This document shows positions 1 to 6,769 of a DNA stretch of 35,437 bases, one piece after another. A model generated the notes under the pieces. That model ran no database searches and was not told the origin of the DNA. It was given only the letters and a program-made list of their open reading frames with translations. Location: assembly GCA_944388795.1 (NCBI GenBank), contig CALXKD010000018.1, forward strand, positions 1 through 35,437. The letters run 5' to 3'. Numbering within the stretch: the stretch's first letter is position 1; each line of letters opens with the position of its first letter. Position numbers and translations under genes: made by a program. The DNA is from an uncultured Clostridia bacterium. Lineage in GTDB: Bacteria > Bacillota > Clostridia > TANB77 > CAG-508.

Positions 1-75
1 GTCATTTAGGCGCTGGTAATGTTATAAGCCCTTTTAGGGCTTGTTCAAACCACGCGTTTTACACGTGGTTATGAT
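1..75. mobile_element. Possible IS200/IS605-type element end (fragment)
   Basis: Two perfect hairpins stand side by side: 26-32 pairs with 36-42 (AAGCCCT/AGGGCTT) and 48-54 pairs with 64-70 (AACCACG/CGTGGTT). Consecutive subterminal hairpins of this kind are typical of IS200/IS605 ends, where single-strand hairpins are recognised by the Y1 transposase. No transposase reading frame is inside the window, so the element, if real, lies to the left. The alternative is a pair of terminator-like stems behind an upstream gene. Confidence 0.3.
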
Positions 76-116
76 TTCCAATAAAATACCAAAAATGGAG
101 AAAAGAGGGAAATGAT

Positions 117-638
117 ATGAATTATGCAGATATAAAAAGAGTAGATGTAGCAAACGGAGAAGGGGTTAGAGTATCCGTATTTGTAAGTGGTTGCAATCAT
201 CATTGTAAAGGATGCTTCAATGAATGTGCGTGGGATTTTAATTATGGTAATAAATTTACAGATGAACAAATAGACCAAGTAATTAATTATCTAGACCATG
301 ATTATATTTCAGGACTATCTCTTTTAGGAGGAGAGCCTTTAGAAAAGCAAAATCAAGAAGGACTGTTACCATTAGTTAAAAAAGTAAAAGAAAAATTCCC
401 TGATAAAAATATATGGTGTTATACAGGCTTTGATTTTGAAAAAGATGTTGTAGAAAAAATGGCTCCTAATAATGAAACCACAAAAGAGCTTTTAAAATAT
501 ATAGATGTCGTGGTAGATGGTAAATTTGAAGAAGATAAAAAGGATTTAAGCCTTAGATTTAGAGGTTCTTCAAATCAAAGAATATTAGATGTTCAAGAAA
601 GTTTGAAAGAGCATAGACCAGTAGATTTTAAGCTATAA
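117..638 (+). CDS. nrdG: Anaerobic ribonucleotide reductase activating protein, copy 1
   Basis: Radical SAM activase of the class III (anaerobic) ribonucleotide reductase. It uses a 4Fe-4S cluster and S-adenosylmethionine to install the glycyl radical on NrdD. At 173 aa it has the usual NrdG length. The cluster motif is C26xxxC30xxC33, with the SAM-binding GGEP at 71-74. The ATG follows the purine-rich GAGGGAAA. An almost identical paralogue starts 32 bp after its stop. The nrdD partner is not in the window. Family assignment is firm; which copy serves NrdD cannot be told. Confidence 0.93.
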   Translation: MNYADIKRVDVANGEGVRVSVFVSGCNHHCKGCFNECAWDFNYGNKFTDEQIDQVINYLDHDYISGLSLLGGEPLEKQNQEGLLPLVKKVKEKFPDKNIWCYTGFDFEKDVVEKMAPNNETTKELLKYIDVVVDGKFEEDKKDLSLRFRGSSNQRILDVQESLKEHRPVDFKL

Positions 639-670
639 AATACAAAAGTGAAGAAAAGAGGGAGAGCGTT

Positions 671-1192
671 ATGAATTATGCAGATATAAAAAAAGTAGAT
701 GTGGCAAATGGAAAAGGTGTTAGAGTATCTGTATTTGTAAGTGGTTGTAATCATCATTGCAAGGGCTGTTTTAGTAGATGCACATGGGACTTTGAATATG
801 GGAATAAATTTACAGATGAACAAATAGACCAAGTAATTAACTATTTAGATCATGACTATATTTCAGGACTATCTCTTTTAGGAGGAGAACCTTTAGAAAA
901 GCAAAATCAAGAAGGACTCTTACCATTAGTAAAAAAAGTAAAAGAAAAATTCCCTGACAAAAATATATGGTGTTATACAGGGTTCGATTTTGAAAAAGAA
1001 GTCGTGGAGAAAATGGCAAAAGAAAACGAAACCACAAAAGAGCTTTTGAAATATATAGATGTAGTGGTGGATGGTAAATTTGAAATAGATAAAAAGGATT
1101 TAAGCCTTAGATTTAGAGGTTCTTCAAATCAAAGAATATTAGATGTTCAAGAAAGTTTAAGAGAGCATAAACCAGTAGAACTTAAATTATGA
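671..1192 (+). CDS. nrdG: Anaerobic ribonucleotide reductase activating protein, copy 2
   Basis: Tandem duplicate of the preceding gene, also 173 aa, with the same CxxxCxxC cluster motif (26-33) and GGEP motif (71-74). Differences cluster just after the cysteine motif (residues 34-42), around residues 104-120 and at the C-terminus. The duplication includes the leader: the bases before each ATG share the pattern AAAATAC then AGAAAAGAGGGA, giving a repeat unit of about 554 bp. Its TGA stop lies inside the first bases of a REP-like hairpin. Both copies look intact, so redundancy or specialisation to different glycyl radical enzymes is possible. Confidence 0.92.
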   Translation: MNYADIKKVDVANGKGVRVSVFVSGCNHHCKGCFSRCTWDFEYGNKFTDEQIDQVINYLDHDYISGLSLLGGEPLEKQNQEGLLPLVKKVKEKFPDKNIWCYTGFDFEKEVVEKMAKENETTKELLKYIDVVVDGKFEIDKKDLSLRFRGSSNQRILDVQESLREHKPVELKL

Positions 1193-1250
1193 CCAATTGG
1201 GGACGTTTCTGTTTGAGACATTTTAAAAAGTCTAGACAGAAACGTTCTAT
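1190..1250. repeat. REP-like hairpin sharing its end sequence with the element at 11071-11267
   Basis: From 1193 the sequence reads CCAATTGGGGACGTTTCT, as in the terminal repeats of the 11071-11267 element. Here the two arms are close together: 1203-1212 (ACGTTTCTGT) pairs perfectly with 1236-1245, followed by a short T run. This is probably a compact copy of the same family. It may also act as the terminator of the nrdG pair. Confidence 0.7.
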
Positions 1251-1257
1251 GTTTTTA

Positions 1258-1286
1258 TTGAAAAATCAATAAAAATAGAGTATAAT
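1258..1286 (+). promoter_or_regulatory. Sigma-A type promoter for the 1381 gene
   Basis: TTGAAA at 1258-1263 and TATAAT at 1281-1286 with exactly 17 bp between them, about 95 bp upstream of the start codon. Confidence 0.75.
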
Positions 1287-1380
1287 ATTGTAGAGTCATT
1301 TGTAGAATATTCCTAATATTTAAGATGACACAAGAACACGAGCAACTAGAAATAAATATTAAAGATAGGAGAGAAAAAAA

Positions 1381-1725
1381 GTGAGTGAAAAGAAAGAATT
1401 TGAGCAGGCTTTGCAAAAAAAAATAGCACAGCAGAAAGGACTTACAGATGTTTTGGGATTGGCAAATGCTTTAATCCAGATAGGAGATGTATTAAAAGCA
1501 GAGAGTGGTCCCTATGAAAAAGTCATCAAAACAATGCCTATTACAAAAGTAGAAGTAGATGATTCAATTGACAAGATGATTATGGAAGTAACAAAGAGAA
1601 TATTGAAAGAACGTTGTAGTTCAAAAGAAGAAGCAGAATTTATTCTTTCATTCATGATGAGAATGATTTATGAGTTAGAGGATGCTATAAAAACAGCACC
1701 AATTTATAAGATGTTAAAAGAATAA
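1381..1725 (+). CDS. Hypothetical protein, 114 aa
   Basis: I do not recognise the family. It has a GTG start with AGGAGAG eight bases upstream, its own consensus promoter and a strong terminator, so it is a monocistronic expressed gene. The protein is charged and predominantly helical by composition, with no signal peptide, membrane segment or cysteine motif. The C-terminal half (about 60-110) looks like a helical bundle. Nothing nearby suggests a function. Confidence 0.75.
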   Translation: MSEKKEFEQALQKKIAQQKGLTDVLGLANALIQIGDVLKAESGPYEKVIKTMPITKVEVDDSIDKMIMEVTKRILKERCSSKEEAEFILSFMMRMIYELEDAIKTAPIYKMLKE

Positions 1726-1744
1726 CACTTATTTACTTAACTCA

Positions 1745-1799
1745 AAAATCCCGGGCAAATCATTTGGTAGTATCAGATGATTTAGCCCGGGATTTTTTA
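1745..1799 (+). terminator. Rho-independent terminator
   Basis: A long GC-rich stem (AAATCCCGGGCAAATCAT against its near-complement ending in CCCGGGATTT) with a loop of about 14 nt, then TTTTTT. It begins about 20 bp after the stop of the 114-aa gene. Confidence 0.93.
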
Positions 1800-1843
1800 T
1801 TCAATAATATTCCATTTATGAATGACTAAGAAATATAAATTTA

Positions 1844-1872
1844 TTGAATTTTATAAAACTAGCTGATATAAT
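1844..1872 (+). promoter_or_regulatory. Sigma-A type promoter for the HNH gene
   Basis: TTGAAT at 1844-1849, 17 bp, TATAAT at 1867-1872, then AGGAGGT at 1884-1890 and the ATG at 1899. Confidence 0.75.
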
Positions 1873-1898
1873 TTAAAAAAAGCAGGAGGTAAAAAGAA

Positions 1899-2534
1899 AT
1901 GATTGTTGATTTACCAGAAAAGTTTTCAATGGAGGGAGTAGCAGTAATTGAAAATGGGATTTTAAAAATCATGCGGTATATAGCGTTTTCTGATATAATG
2001 TATGAGCTGACTTATCAAATGAAAGGGCGGAATATATGTGGTTATTGTAAAAAAGAAAAGGAAAAGAAAAAAATGACACTAGACCATATGTATCCTCAAG
2101 ATTTAGGAGGGCCAACAATCACCAATAATCTATTGCCATGTTGTAAAAAATGTAATAGATTAAAAGGAAATCTAACGTCAAAAGAATTCCGGAAATATTC
2201 AAAGAAAAAACAAGATAAGAAAGCTCAATATCTAAAAAAGGTACAAAGGCATCAGGAAAAGTTAAAAAGGAATAGAAAATATCATATTCCTATAGATTGG
2301 ATAGACGAAAGGAAAGTTTCTGATTTAATCTTGATATGGATTCCTAATTATAGTGATAATCGATATAAGAAGGAGAAAAAGTATTATGAAGAAACAGGAC
2401 TGTTTAAAAAACTTGTTATTGTGGATAGAAATAATAAAATTTTAAGTGGTGCATTATCCTATATCGTCGCAAAGAAAATGAAGTTAAAAACAATTCCCGT
2501 CATTTCGTTAGAAAATGTAGAATTAACCGTATGA
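1899..2534 (+). CDS. HNH endonuclease-like protein with C-terminal ParB-like segment
   Basis: 211 aa with two recognisable parts. Residues 44-91 form an HNH nuclease: C47xxC50, the catalytic-type L61-D62-H63, then N76-N77, P80-C81-C82, C85-N86 and K89-G90, giving a four-cysteine zinc site. A basic, lysine-rich linker (about 95-127) follows. Residues 140-205 resemble the ParB/sulfiredoxin-like fold: a conserved VDRNNKILSG stretch (175-184), then a helix and IPVI (199-202). It has a strong AGGAGGT ribosome site and its own promoter, with no obvious partner gene. DNA cleavage by the HNH part is inferred; the role of the ParB-like part, nucleotide binding or DNA contact, is unknown. Confidence 0.78.
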   Translation: MIVDLPEKFSMEGVAVIENGILKIMRYIAFSDIMYELTYQMKGRNICGYCKKEKEKKKMTLDHMYPQDLGGPTITNNLLPCCKKCNRLKGNLTSKEFRKYSKKKQDKKAQYLKKVQRHQEKLKRNRKYHIPIDWIDERKVSDLILIWIPNYSDNRYKKEKKYYEETGLFKKLVIVDRNNKILSGALSYIVAKKMKLKTIPVISLENVELTV

Positions 2535-2538
2535 AATG

Positions 2539-2570
2539 CAACAGGACTACTTTCAAAAGTAGTCCTGTTG
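2539..2570. terminator. Hairpin between convergent genes
   Basis: A 12-13 bp stem (CAACAGGACTACT and its complement) with a tiny loop lies between the HNH stop (2534) and the gatD stop (2574). No long T run follows on either strand, so efficiency is uncertain, but its position suits a shared bidirectional terminator. Confidence 0.65.
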
Positions 2571-2573
2571 TGA

Positions 2574-3323
2574 TTAATTATGAGTATTCAAAAACCTATC
2601 CAATAATTGTTTTCTACATAAATTTTCAAATTCATCATTTAAAGGTTCTAGAACAATGTCTTCTTGATATTTTCTATCTAAACAATGTTTGATAATATAA
2701 TCTGTAACTTCTGGATTTTTGGAAAGAAGAGGACCATGTAAATAAGTAGCAATCACATTTTCTTTAAAAAATCCTTCTTCTGTATCGCTAAATTTATTTC
2801 CATTTCCAAATAAAACTTTTCCAAAAGGAGTAGGGATGTCATAAGTTTGTCCACCATGATTTTCAAATCCGATAACTTTTGTTTCTTGACCATTTAAATT
2901 GACATTAAGAACAATATTTCCAATACATCTCTTTTTTCTATCTGCGATAGCTTCTGTATAATATGAAAATATTTCTAAACCAGGAATGATATTACCTTCA
3001 ACACCTTTATAATATTTACCAAATAGTTGGTAAGCACCACAAATTAATAAAAAGAATACACCTTCATTTTCAGCTTCTTTGATTTCTTCTTTATATTTTA
3101 TCAAATCTTCTGATAAAATACTTTGTTCATTGTCAGCTCCACCACCTGCAAAGATAATATCATAACTTTTAAAATCTGGTTTTTCATCACCAATAGAATA
3201 TCTATCTACAATACAGTTAAATCCACGTTTTTCAAGTCTATATTTTAATACTTGTATATTCCCATAGTCACCATATAATTCTAACATATCAGGGTATAGG
3301 TATAGTATTTTTAATTCTTTCAT
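2574..3323 (-). CDS. gatD: Lipid II isoglutaminyl synthase, glutaminase subunit GatD
   Basis: Class I glutamine amidotransferase (CobB/CobQ-like) that hydrolyses glutamine and passes ammonia to MurT, which amidates the D-glutamate of lipid II stem peptides. At 249 aa it matches the family. The nucleophile is C95 in LLICGAYQLFG and the catalytic histidine is H196 in ATYLHGPLL. The N-terminus (YPDMLELYGDYGNIQ) is characteristic. It starts 11 bp after the murT stop, so the two form an operon and presumably a complex. Confidence 0.93.
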   Translation of the reverse strand: MKELKILYLYPDMLELYGDYGNIQVLKYRLEKRGFNCIVDRYSIGDEKPDFKSYDIIFAGGGADNEQSILSEDLIKYKEEIKEAENEGVFFLLICGAYQLFGKYYKGVEGNIIPGLEIFSYYTEAIADRKKRCIGNIVLNVNLNGQETKVIGFENHGGQTYDIPTPFGKVLFGNGNKFSDTEEGFFKENVIATYLHGPLLSKNPEVTDYIIKHCLDRKYQEDIVLEPLNDEFENLCRKQLLDRFLNTHN

Positions 3324-3334
3324 GATTGATCTCC

Positions 3335-4651
3335 TTATTTTAATTTTAAAATTTCTGCTCTAGTAGGTTGTAAAGAAGTATAATTTGCAATAACATATTT
3401 TTTTGTTGTGTTAGTATATAAAGCCTTTACAGCTTGTTCCAAGTCTAAATAGGCTTCAATTTTATTTGCATCAAATCCGGATGTTTTTATTCTAATGGCA
3501 ATGTCATAACCTCTTGTTCCGGCAGTTACAATTCTTTTTACATTGTTTAAATTATCAAAATTAATATCCCAAATCCAAGAAACATCAAATCCATCTGCTT
3601 TATTATCATTTAAAACAAATAATAATTCTTTTTCTTCATCATCTTCATTTAATAATCGTAAACTCACATTGGCACCAGTTGGATTTTTAGCTAGGTTTAT
3701 AATCGTAGGGGCATCTTTAATGACTAATTTTTCTAATCTACCATTATTTAATTCAAAATTTGCTAATGCTTCTTGTATATATTTTGTATCAATATTGTAT
3801 AAAGAACAACAGCTAATGACAGCGGTGAAATTATAAATAATATAGATACTATTTGATTTAATTTTATACAAAATATCATCAACTTCAAAAGTCATATCGT
3901 TTAGATTAATATTTTTTGTTTCTTTATAAATTTCATTATTACCATATCCACAATCTGGGCATACAAATTTTCCAATGTGAGAATATTGATAATATTCGTA
4001 TTCCAAACGTGTCTTACAAAATGGACAGAATTTTCCTTCTCCAGCCTCTTTCATATCATCTGTTGCATATGGATATCTATCTACATGGAAATAATAGATA
4101 TTTTCATTATTTGGATTTGCCATTCCTAATCTTGCAACATTTGGATCATCATTATTTAAAATTAAATTACCTGTATATGTTTTTAGAAAATCATTGATTT
4201 TTAAAATTAAAGATTCTACTTCACCATTTCTATCTAATTGATCTCTAAAGAAATCTAAGATAACTAAAGTATCTAATCGAAAATCTTTAAATACAACTGG
4301 TACATAGCCTTCATCTACTTCGAAAACTAAATAATCTGCTTTAATTTTTCCGGTTAAAGTACATGTTTTTAACAAAGTAGAAAGAATACCAGTTTCCATA
4401 TTATTTCCTTCTTTGTTACTAATGACTTTTTTTCCCGCAGTTTGAAAAACATATCCGATGGCATTATTTGTCATGGTCTTACCATTTGTTGCAGTAACAG
4501 CAATAACAGGACAATCTACTTTGAAGTATTTAAAAATTTCTGGATTCCAATCAAAAGCGATTTTTCCTAAAAAATTACCTCCATGCTTTCCAAATAGTTT
4601 TAATACAATATTTAATAGTTTCATTGCAAGTACAATAAAAAAGTTTTTCAT
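3335..4651 (-). CDS. murT: Lipid II isoglutaminyl synthase, Mur ligase-like subunit MurT
   Basis: ATP-dependent amidation subunit of the MurT-GatD complex acting on lipid II at the cytoplasmic membrane face. The Mur ligase P-loop ATNGKT lies at 54-59. The family-specific four-cysteine zinc ribbon is C209xxC212 with C231xxC234. The C-terminal part (about 310-438) is the MurT-type domain that docks GatD. 438 aa is the expected size. GGAG precedes the ATG. It leads the two-gene operon and its promoter has a TATAAT about 35 bp upstream. Confidence 0.94.
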   Translation of the reverse strand: MKNFFIVLAMKLLNIVLKLFGKHGGNFLGKIAFDWNPEIFKYFKVDCPVIAVTATNGKTMTNNAIGYVFQTAGKKVISNKEGNNMETGILSTLLKTCTLTGKIKADYLVFEVDEGYVPVVFKDFRLDTLVILDFFRDQLDRNGEVESLILKINDFLKTYTGNLILNNDDPNVARLGMANPNNENIYYFHVDRYPYATDDMKEAGEGKFCPFCKTRLEYEYYQYSHIGKFVCPDCGYGNNEIYKETKNINLNDMTFEVDDILYKIKSNSIYIIYNFTAVISCCSLYNIDTKYIQEALANFELNNGRLEKLVIKDAPTIINLAKNPTGANVSLRLLNEDDEEKELLFVLNDNKADGFDVSWIWDINFDNLNNVKRIVTAGTRGYDIAIRIKTSGFDANKIEAYLDLEQAVKALYTNTTKKYVIANYTSLQPTRAEILKLK

Positions 4652-4681
4652 TTGTCATGCTCCTTTATAAAATTTATATTT

Positions 4682-4712
4682 GCATTATAGCACAACAAAG
4701 AAAAAAGATAAA
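4682..4712 (-). promoter_or_regulatory. Promoter of murT-gatD
   Basis: On the minus strand TATAAT (plus 4684-4689) is preceded by TTTGTTGTGC, giving an extended -10 with TG; the -35 is weak. The same TTTGTTGTGNTATAATG string occurs before the P-type ATPase gene (13921-13939). Confidence 0.6.
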
Positions 4713-4740
4713 GTTTTCTGAATTTAAAACAATAAAAATG

Positions 4741-4774
4741 AAAAAATCCCTAGAGTTTCTTACTCTAAGAATCC
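4741..4774 (-). terminator. Minus-strand terminator overlapping the left inverted repeat of inverton 1
   Basis: Read on the minus strand, a stem of about 11 bp (two G-U pairs) with a 5-nt AAGAA loop is followed by TTTTTT. It would stop transcripts from the minus-strand promoter at 4787-4815 before they reach murT. On the plus strand the same stem has two C-A mismatches. Confidence 0.65.
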
Positions 4775-4946
4775 TTTTATATACAAATCATATCAATAAA
4801 GTGGTTATATGTCAATAAAAATCTTCTTTATTTCTATAATAAATTTTTATTCGAAAATAAAGCGTTTTTCAAGAATAGAGTATATCCAGAAATCCATAAA
4901 TGACAATAGTTAGAAAGATTTTATTCATTTCTTAGAGTAAGAAACT
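4754..4946. promoter_or_regulatory. Predicted invertible promoter (inverton 1) upstream of pilin-like gene 1
   Basis: The 353 bp gap 4652-5004 has no gene. It contains an 18-bp perfect inverted repeat: AGTTTCTTACTCTAAGAA at 4754-4771 and its reverse complement at 4929-4946, enclosing 157 bp. Inside is a minus-strand promoter pointing away from the surface gene and into the terminator at the left repeat. Inversion would turn that promoter toward the gene at 5005 with an 85-nt leader. Each repeat is itself a partial palindrome (CTTAGAGT, 5-nt core, ACT-), as expected of a site-specific recombinase site. No recombinase is in the window. The arrangement resembles the switch upstream of C. difficile cwpV. 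Confidence 0.72.
4787..4815 (-). promoter_or_regulatory. Promoter inside inverton 1, facing away from the gene (OFF as assembled)
   Basis: Minus strand TTGACA (plus 4810-4815), 17 bp, TATGAT (plus 4787-4792). The -35 is perfect. The predicted start near 4780 lies only a few bases before the terminator stem. Confidence 0.72.
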
Positions 4947-5004
4947 AAAAGAAAATTAAAAATAGTTTTAAAACAAAAGAAAATGTAGAAAAGAGGTATA
5001 AAAG

Positions 5005-6480
5005 ATGAAAAAACACATACAAAAAGGTAAAATGAAAAATCAAAAAGGAATTACATTATTGGCACTAGTTATCACCATTATTGTGTTATTAATCCTAGCA
5101 GGAATTACCATAAGTGCGATAACAGGAGATAATGGAATTATTGGAAATGCAGAACAAGCAAAAGAAGAAACAGAAATTGCTAATGAAAAAGAAATAGTAG
5201 AAAAGGCAACGGTACAGGCAATGGGGAATAATAAGTATGGAAATATAGAAGAAGATGAATTGCAAAGTGAGTTAGATAAAGAAACAGGAGAAGGAAAAAC
5301 AGAGGCAACAGATATTGAAGATGAGTTTGAAGTTGTATTTATTGATAGTAATCGATATTATACAGTAGATAAAGATGGAAATGTAGGAGAAGGACAGGAA
5401 ATTATAAAAGACAAAAATCCAGGAGATATTACAACAGGAAAAGATGGAGAAACATTGGATGGAAGTGAAGAACATCCTTATGAAATATGGTGTATAGAAG
5501 ATTTAATAGAATGGTCTCAAAATTATACAAAATATCAAAATAATCATATTATCTTATGCAAAGATTTGAATTTTAAGTCTAGATTATCATATGCAGACAG
5601 TGAAAACACCAGTTATGGAGATATAAATGAAGATGATAAAATAGAAGGTTTAATAGAAGAAATGCAAACAGGAATTGGATTTACACCAATAGCGAATTTT
5701 TCGGGGATATTTAATGGGAATCATTTTGAAATTCAGAACATTTATATAGTTAATAATGAAAGTGTAGGGCTATTCAGTCAAATAGATGGAGCTATGATAA
5801 GTAATCTAGGTATAAGTGGATATATTGAAAGTAAAGAAATTACTAGCATTGCTGGAGGAACTGGTAGCATAGTAGGAAATATAAGTGAAGGAAGAAATAA
5901 AAAAAGTCATATAGAAAATTGTTCAAATAGTGCTATTATAAAAGGATTTTTAAATGAAAATTATACAGGAATTGGTGGCATAATAGGCAAATCTAATGGG
6001 GCAGCTAATATAGTAAATTGTAGTAATGAAGGTACAATAATAAGTGAAGTAGGTACAAAAGTGTATATGGGAGAAAATGCAATAGGTACTGCGGGAATTT
6101 TAGGATATACAAGAGGTGATAAAGCTGATGTTAATATATATAACAGTTATAATATAGGAAATATTTCATCAAATAAATCATCTTGTGGAATAATGGGAGG
6201 TATATGGGCAGAAGGCTCAATTAATATAGAAAATTGCTTTAATATAGGAGAAGCACAAATAGGCATTTGTAAAAGTGCAAATAGTAGTAACAATATTTAC
6301 TATTTAGATAGTGCAAGTAGTACAGGAGGAGTAACAAATGCAATTTCTATTGCAAAAGATGAATTGGTAAGTGAAGAATTTATTAATTTATTAAATGATT
6401 ATATAGAAGTAGGGGAATCTTATAAAAGTAATTGGAAAAAATGGAAATTAGGAGAAGAGGGATATCCAATATTTGAATAA
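5005..6480 (+). CDS. Pilin-like GLUG-repeat surface protein 1
   Basis: 491 aa. The N-terminus is a type IV pilin-like leader: basic residues, K14-G15, then a single hydrophobic helix (16-36). Cleavage is expected after G15. The usual Glu at +5 is replaced by Ala20, a variant common in Clostridia. Residues 37-105 are a charged coiled stalk. From about 155 (DGSEEHPYEIW) a beta-helical region begins, with GLUG-like repeats (GGIIGKSNGAANIVNCSNEG, AGILGY...YNSYNIGNI). It is probably exposed on the cell surface as an adhesin-like minor pilin. GAGGTAT precedes the start. It is nearly identical to the next gene over residues 16-224, then diverges. Expression is predicted to depend on the upstream invertible segment. 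Confidence 0.82.
   Translation: MKKHIQKGKMKNQKGITLLALVITIIVLLILAGITISAITGDNGIIGNAEQAKEETEIANEKEIVEKATVQAMGNNKYGNIEEDELQSELDKETGEGKTEATDIEDEFEVVFIDSNRYYTVDKDGNVGEGQEIIKDKNPGDITTGKDGETLDGSEEHPYEIWCIEDLIEWSQNYTKYQNNHIILCKDLNFKSRLSYADSENTSYGDINEDDKIEGLIEEMQTGIGFTPIANFSGIFNGNHFEIQNIYIVNNESVGLFSQIDGAMISNLGISGYIESKEITSIAGGTGSIVGNISEGRNKKSHIENCSNSAIIKGFLNENYTGIGGIIGKSNGAANIVNCSNEGTIISEVGTKVYMGENAIGTAGILGYTRGDKADVNIYNSYNIGNISSNKSSCGIMGGIWAEGSINIENCFNIGEAQIGICKSANSSNNIYYLDSASSTGGVTNAISIAKDELVSEEFINLLNDYIEVGESYKSNWKKWKLGEEGYPIFE
5319..5675 (+). repeat. 357-bp tract identical in both pilin-like genes
   Basis: Bases 5319-5675 and 7069-7425 are identical on line-by-line comparison, although flanking parts of the two genes differ at scattered positions. 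This suggests recent gene conversion or a recent local duplication. Confidence 0.9.
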
Positions 6481-6499
6481 AAAGATTAATAAAATATCA

Positions 6500-6536
6500 A
6501 AAAAAGTCTTAGAGTTAGACACTCTAGGACTTTTTC
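6500..6536 (+). terminator. Terminator of pilin-like gene 1, doubling as left repeat of inverton 2
   Basis: Stem 6505-6515 pairs with 6521-6531 (AGTCTTAGAGT/ACTCTAGGACT, one T-G wobble), loop TAGAC, then TTTTT. On the minus strand a T7 tract lies on the other side, so it can stop transcription both ways. Confidence 0.88.
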
Positions 6537-6701
6537 TTGTTTAGATTATAACAATAAATAATACATATAGCAAGAAAAAAGTAAAAAATTTATAAAAAAT
6601 TAATAATAGGAAAAGAAGCGTTATATAAAATGAGAAAAGCATGAAAAGTATATAAGCATCAATACTTAAAGAACCTATCTTCTTTCTTAGAGTGTCTAAC
6701 T
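6513..6701. promoter_or_regulatory. Predicted invertible promoter (inverton 2) upstream of pilin-like gene 2
   Basis: Within the 289 bp gap 6481-6769, AGTTAGACACTCTA at 6513-6526 is repeated inverted at 6688-6701 (14 bp perfect, about 16 of 17 if extended). The pair encloses 161 bp. As in inverton 1, the segment holds a minus-strand promoter aimed at the left repeat, which is also a terminator. The two loci share the palindromic arms CTTAGAGT/ACTC but have different 5-nt cores (TTCTT in one, TAGAC in the other). Within each locus the partner repeat carries the exact complement of the core. Confidence 0.7.
6545..6573 (-). promoter_or_regulatory. Promoter inside inverton 2, facing away from the gene (OFF as assembled)
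   Basis: Minus strand TTGCTA (plus 6568-6573), 17 bp, TATAAT (plus 6545-6550). Position and orientation match the promoter in inverton 1. Confidence 0.7.
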
Positions 6702-6769
6702 AAAAGAAAAATATAAGCAACCAAGAAGACTTAAAAACAAAGGAAAAATAAGAGAAAGAGAGGTATTAA

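Noticed and set aside
4741..4946. Riboswitch or T-box leader for the pilin-like gene
   Set aside because: No conserved riboswitch or T-box sequence is seen, and the transcription signals inside point away from the gene; inversion explains the layout better.
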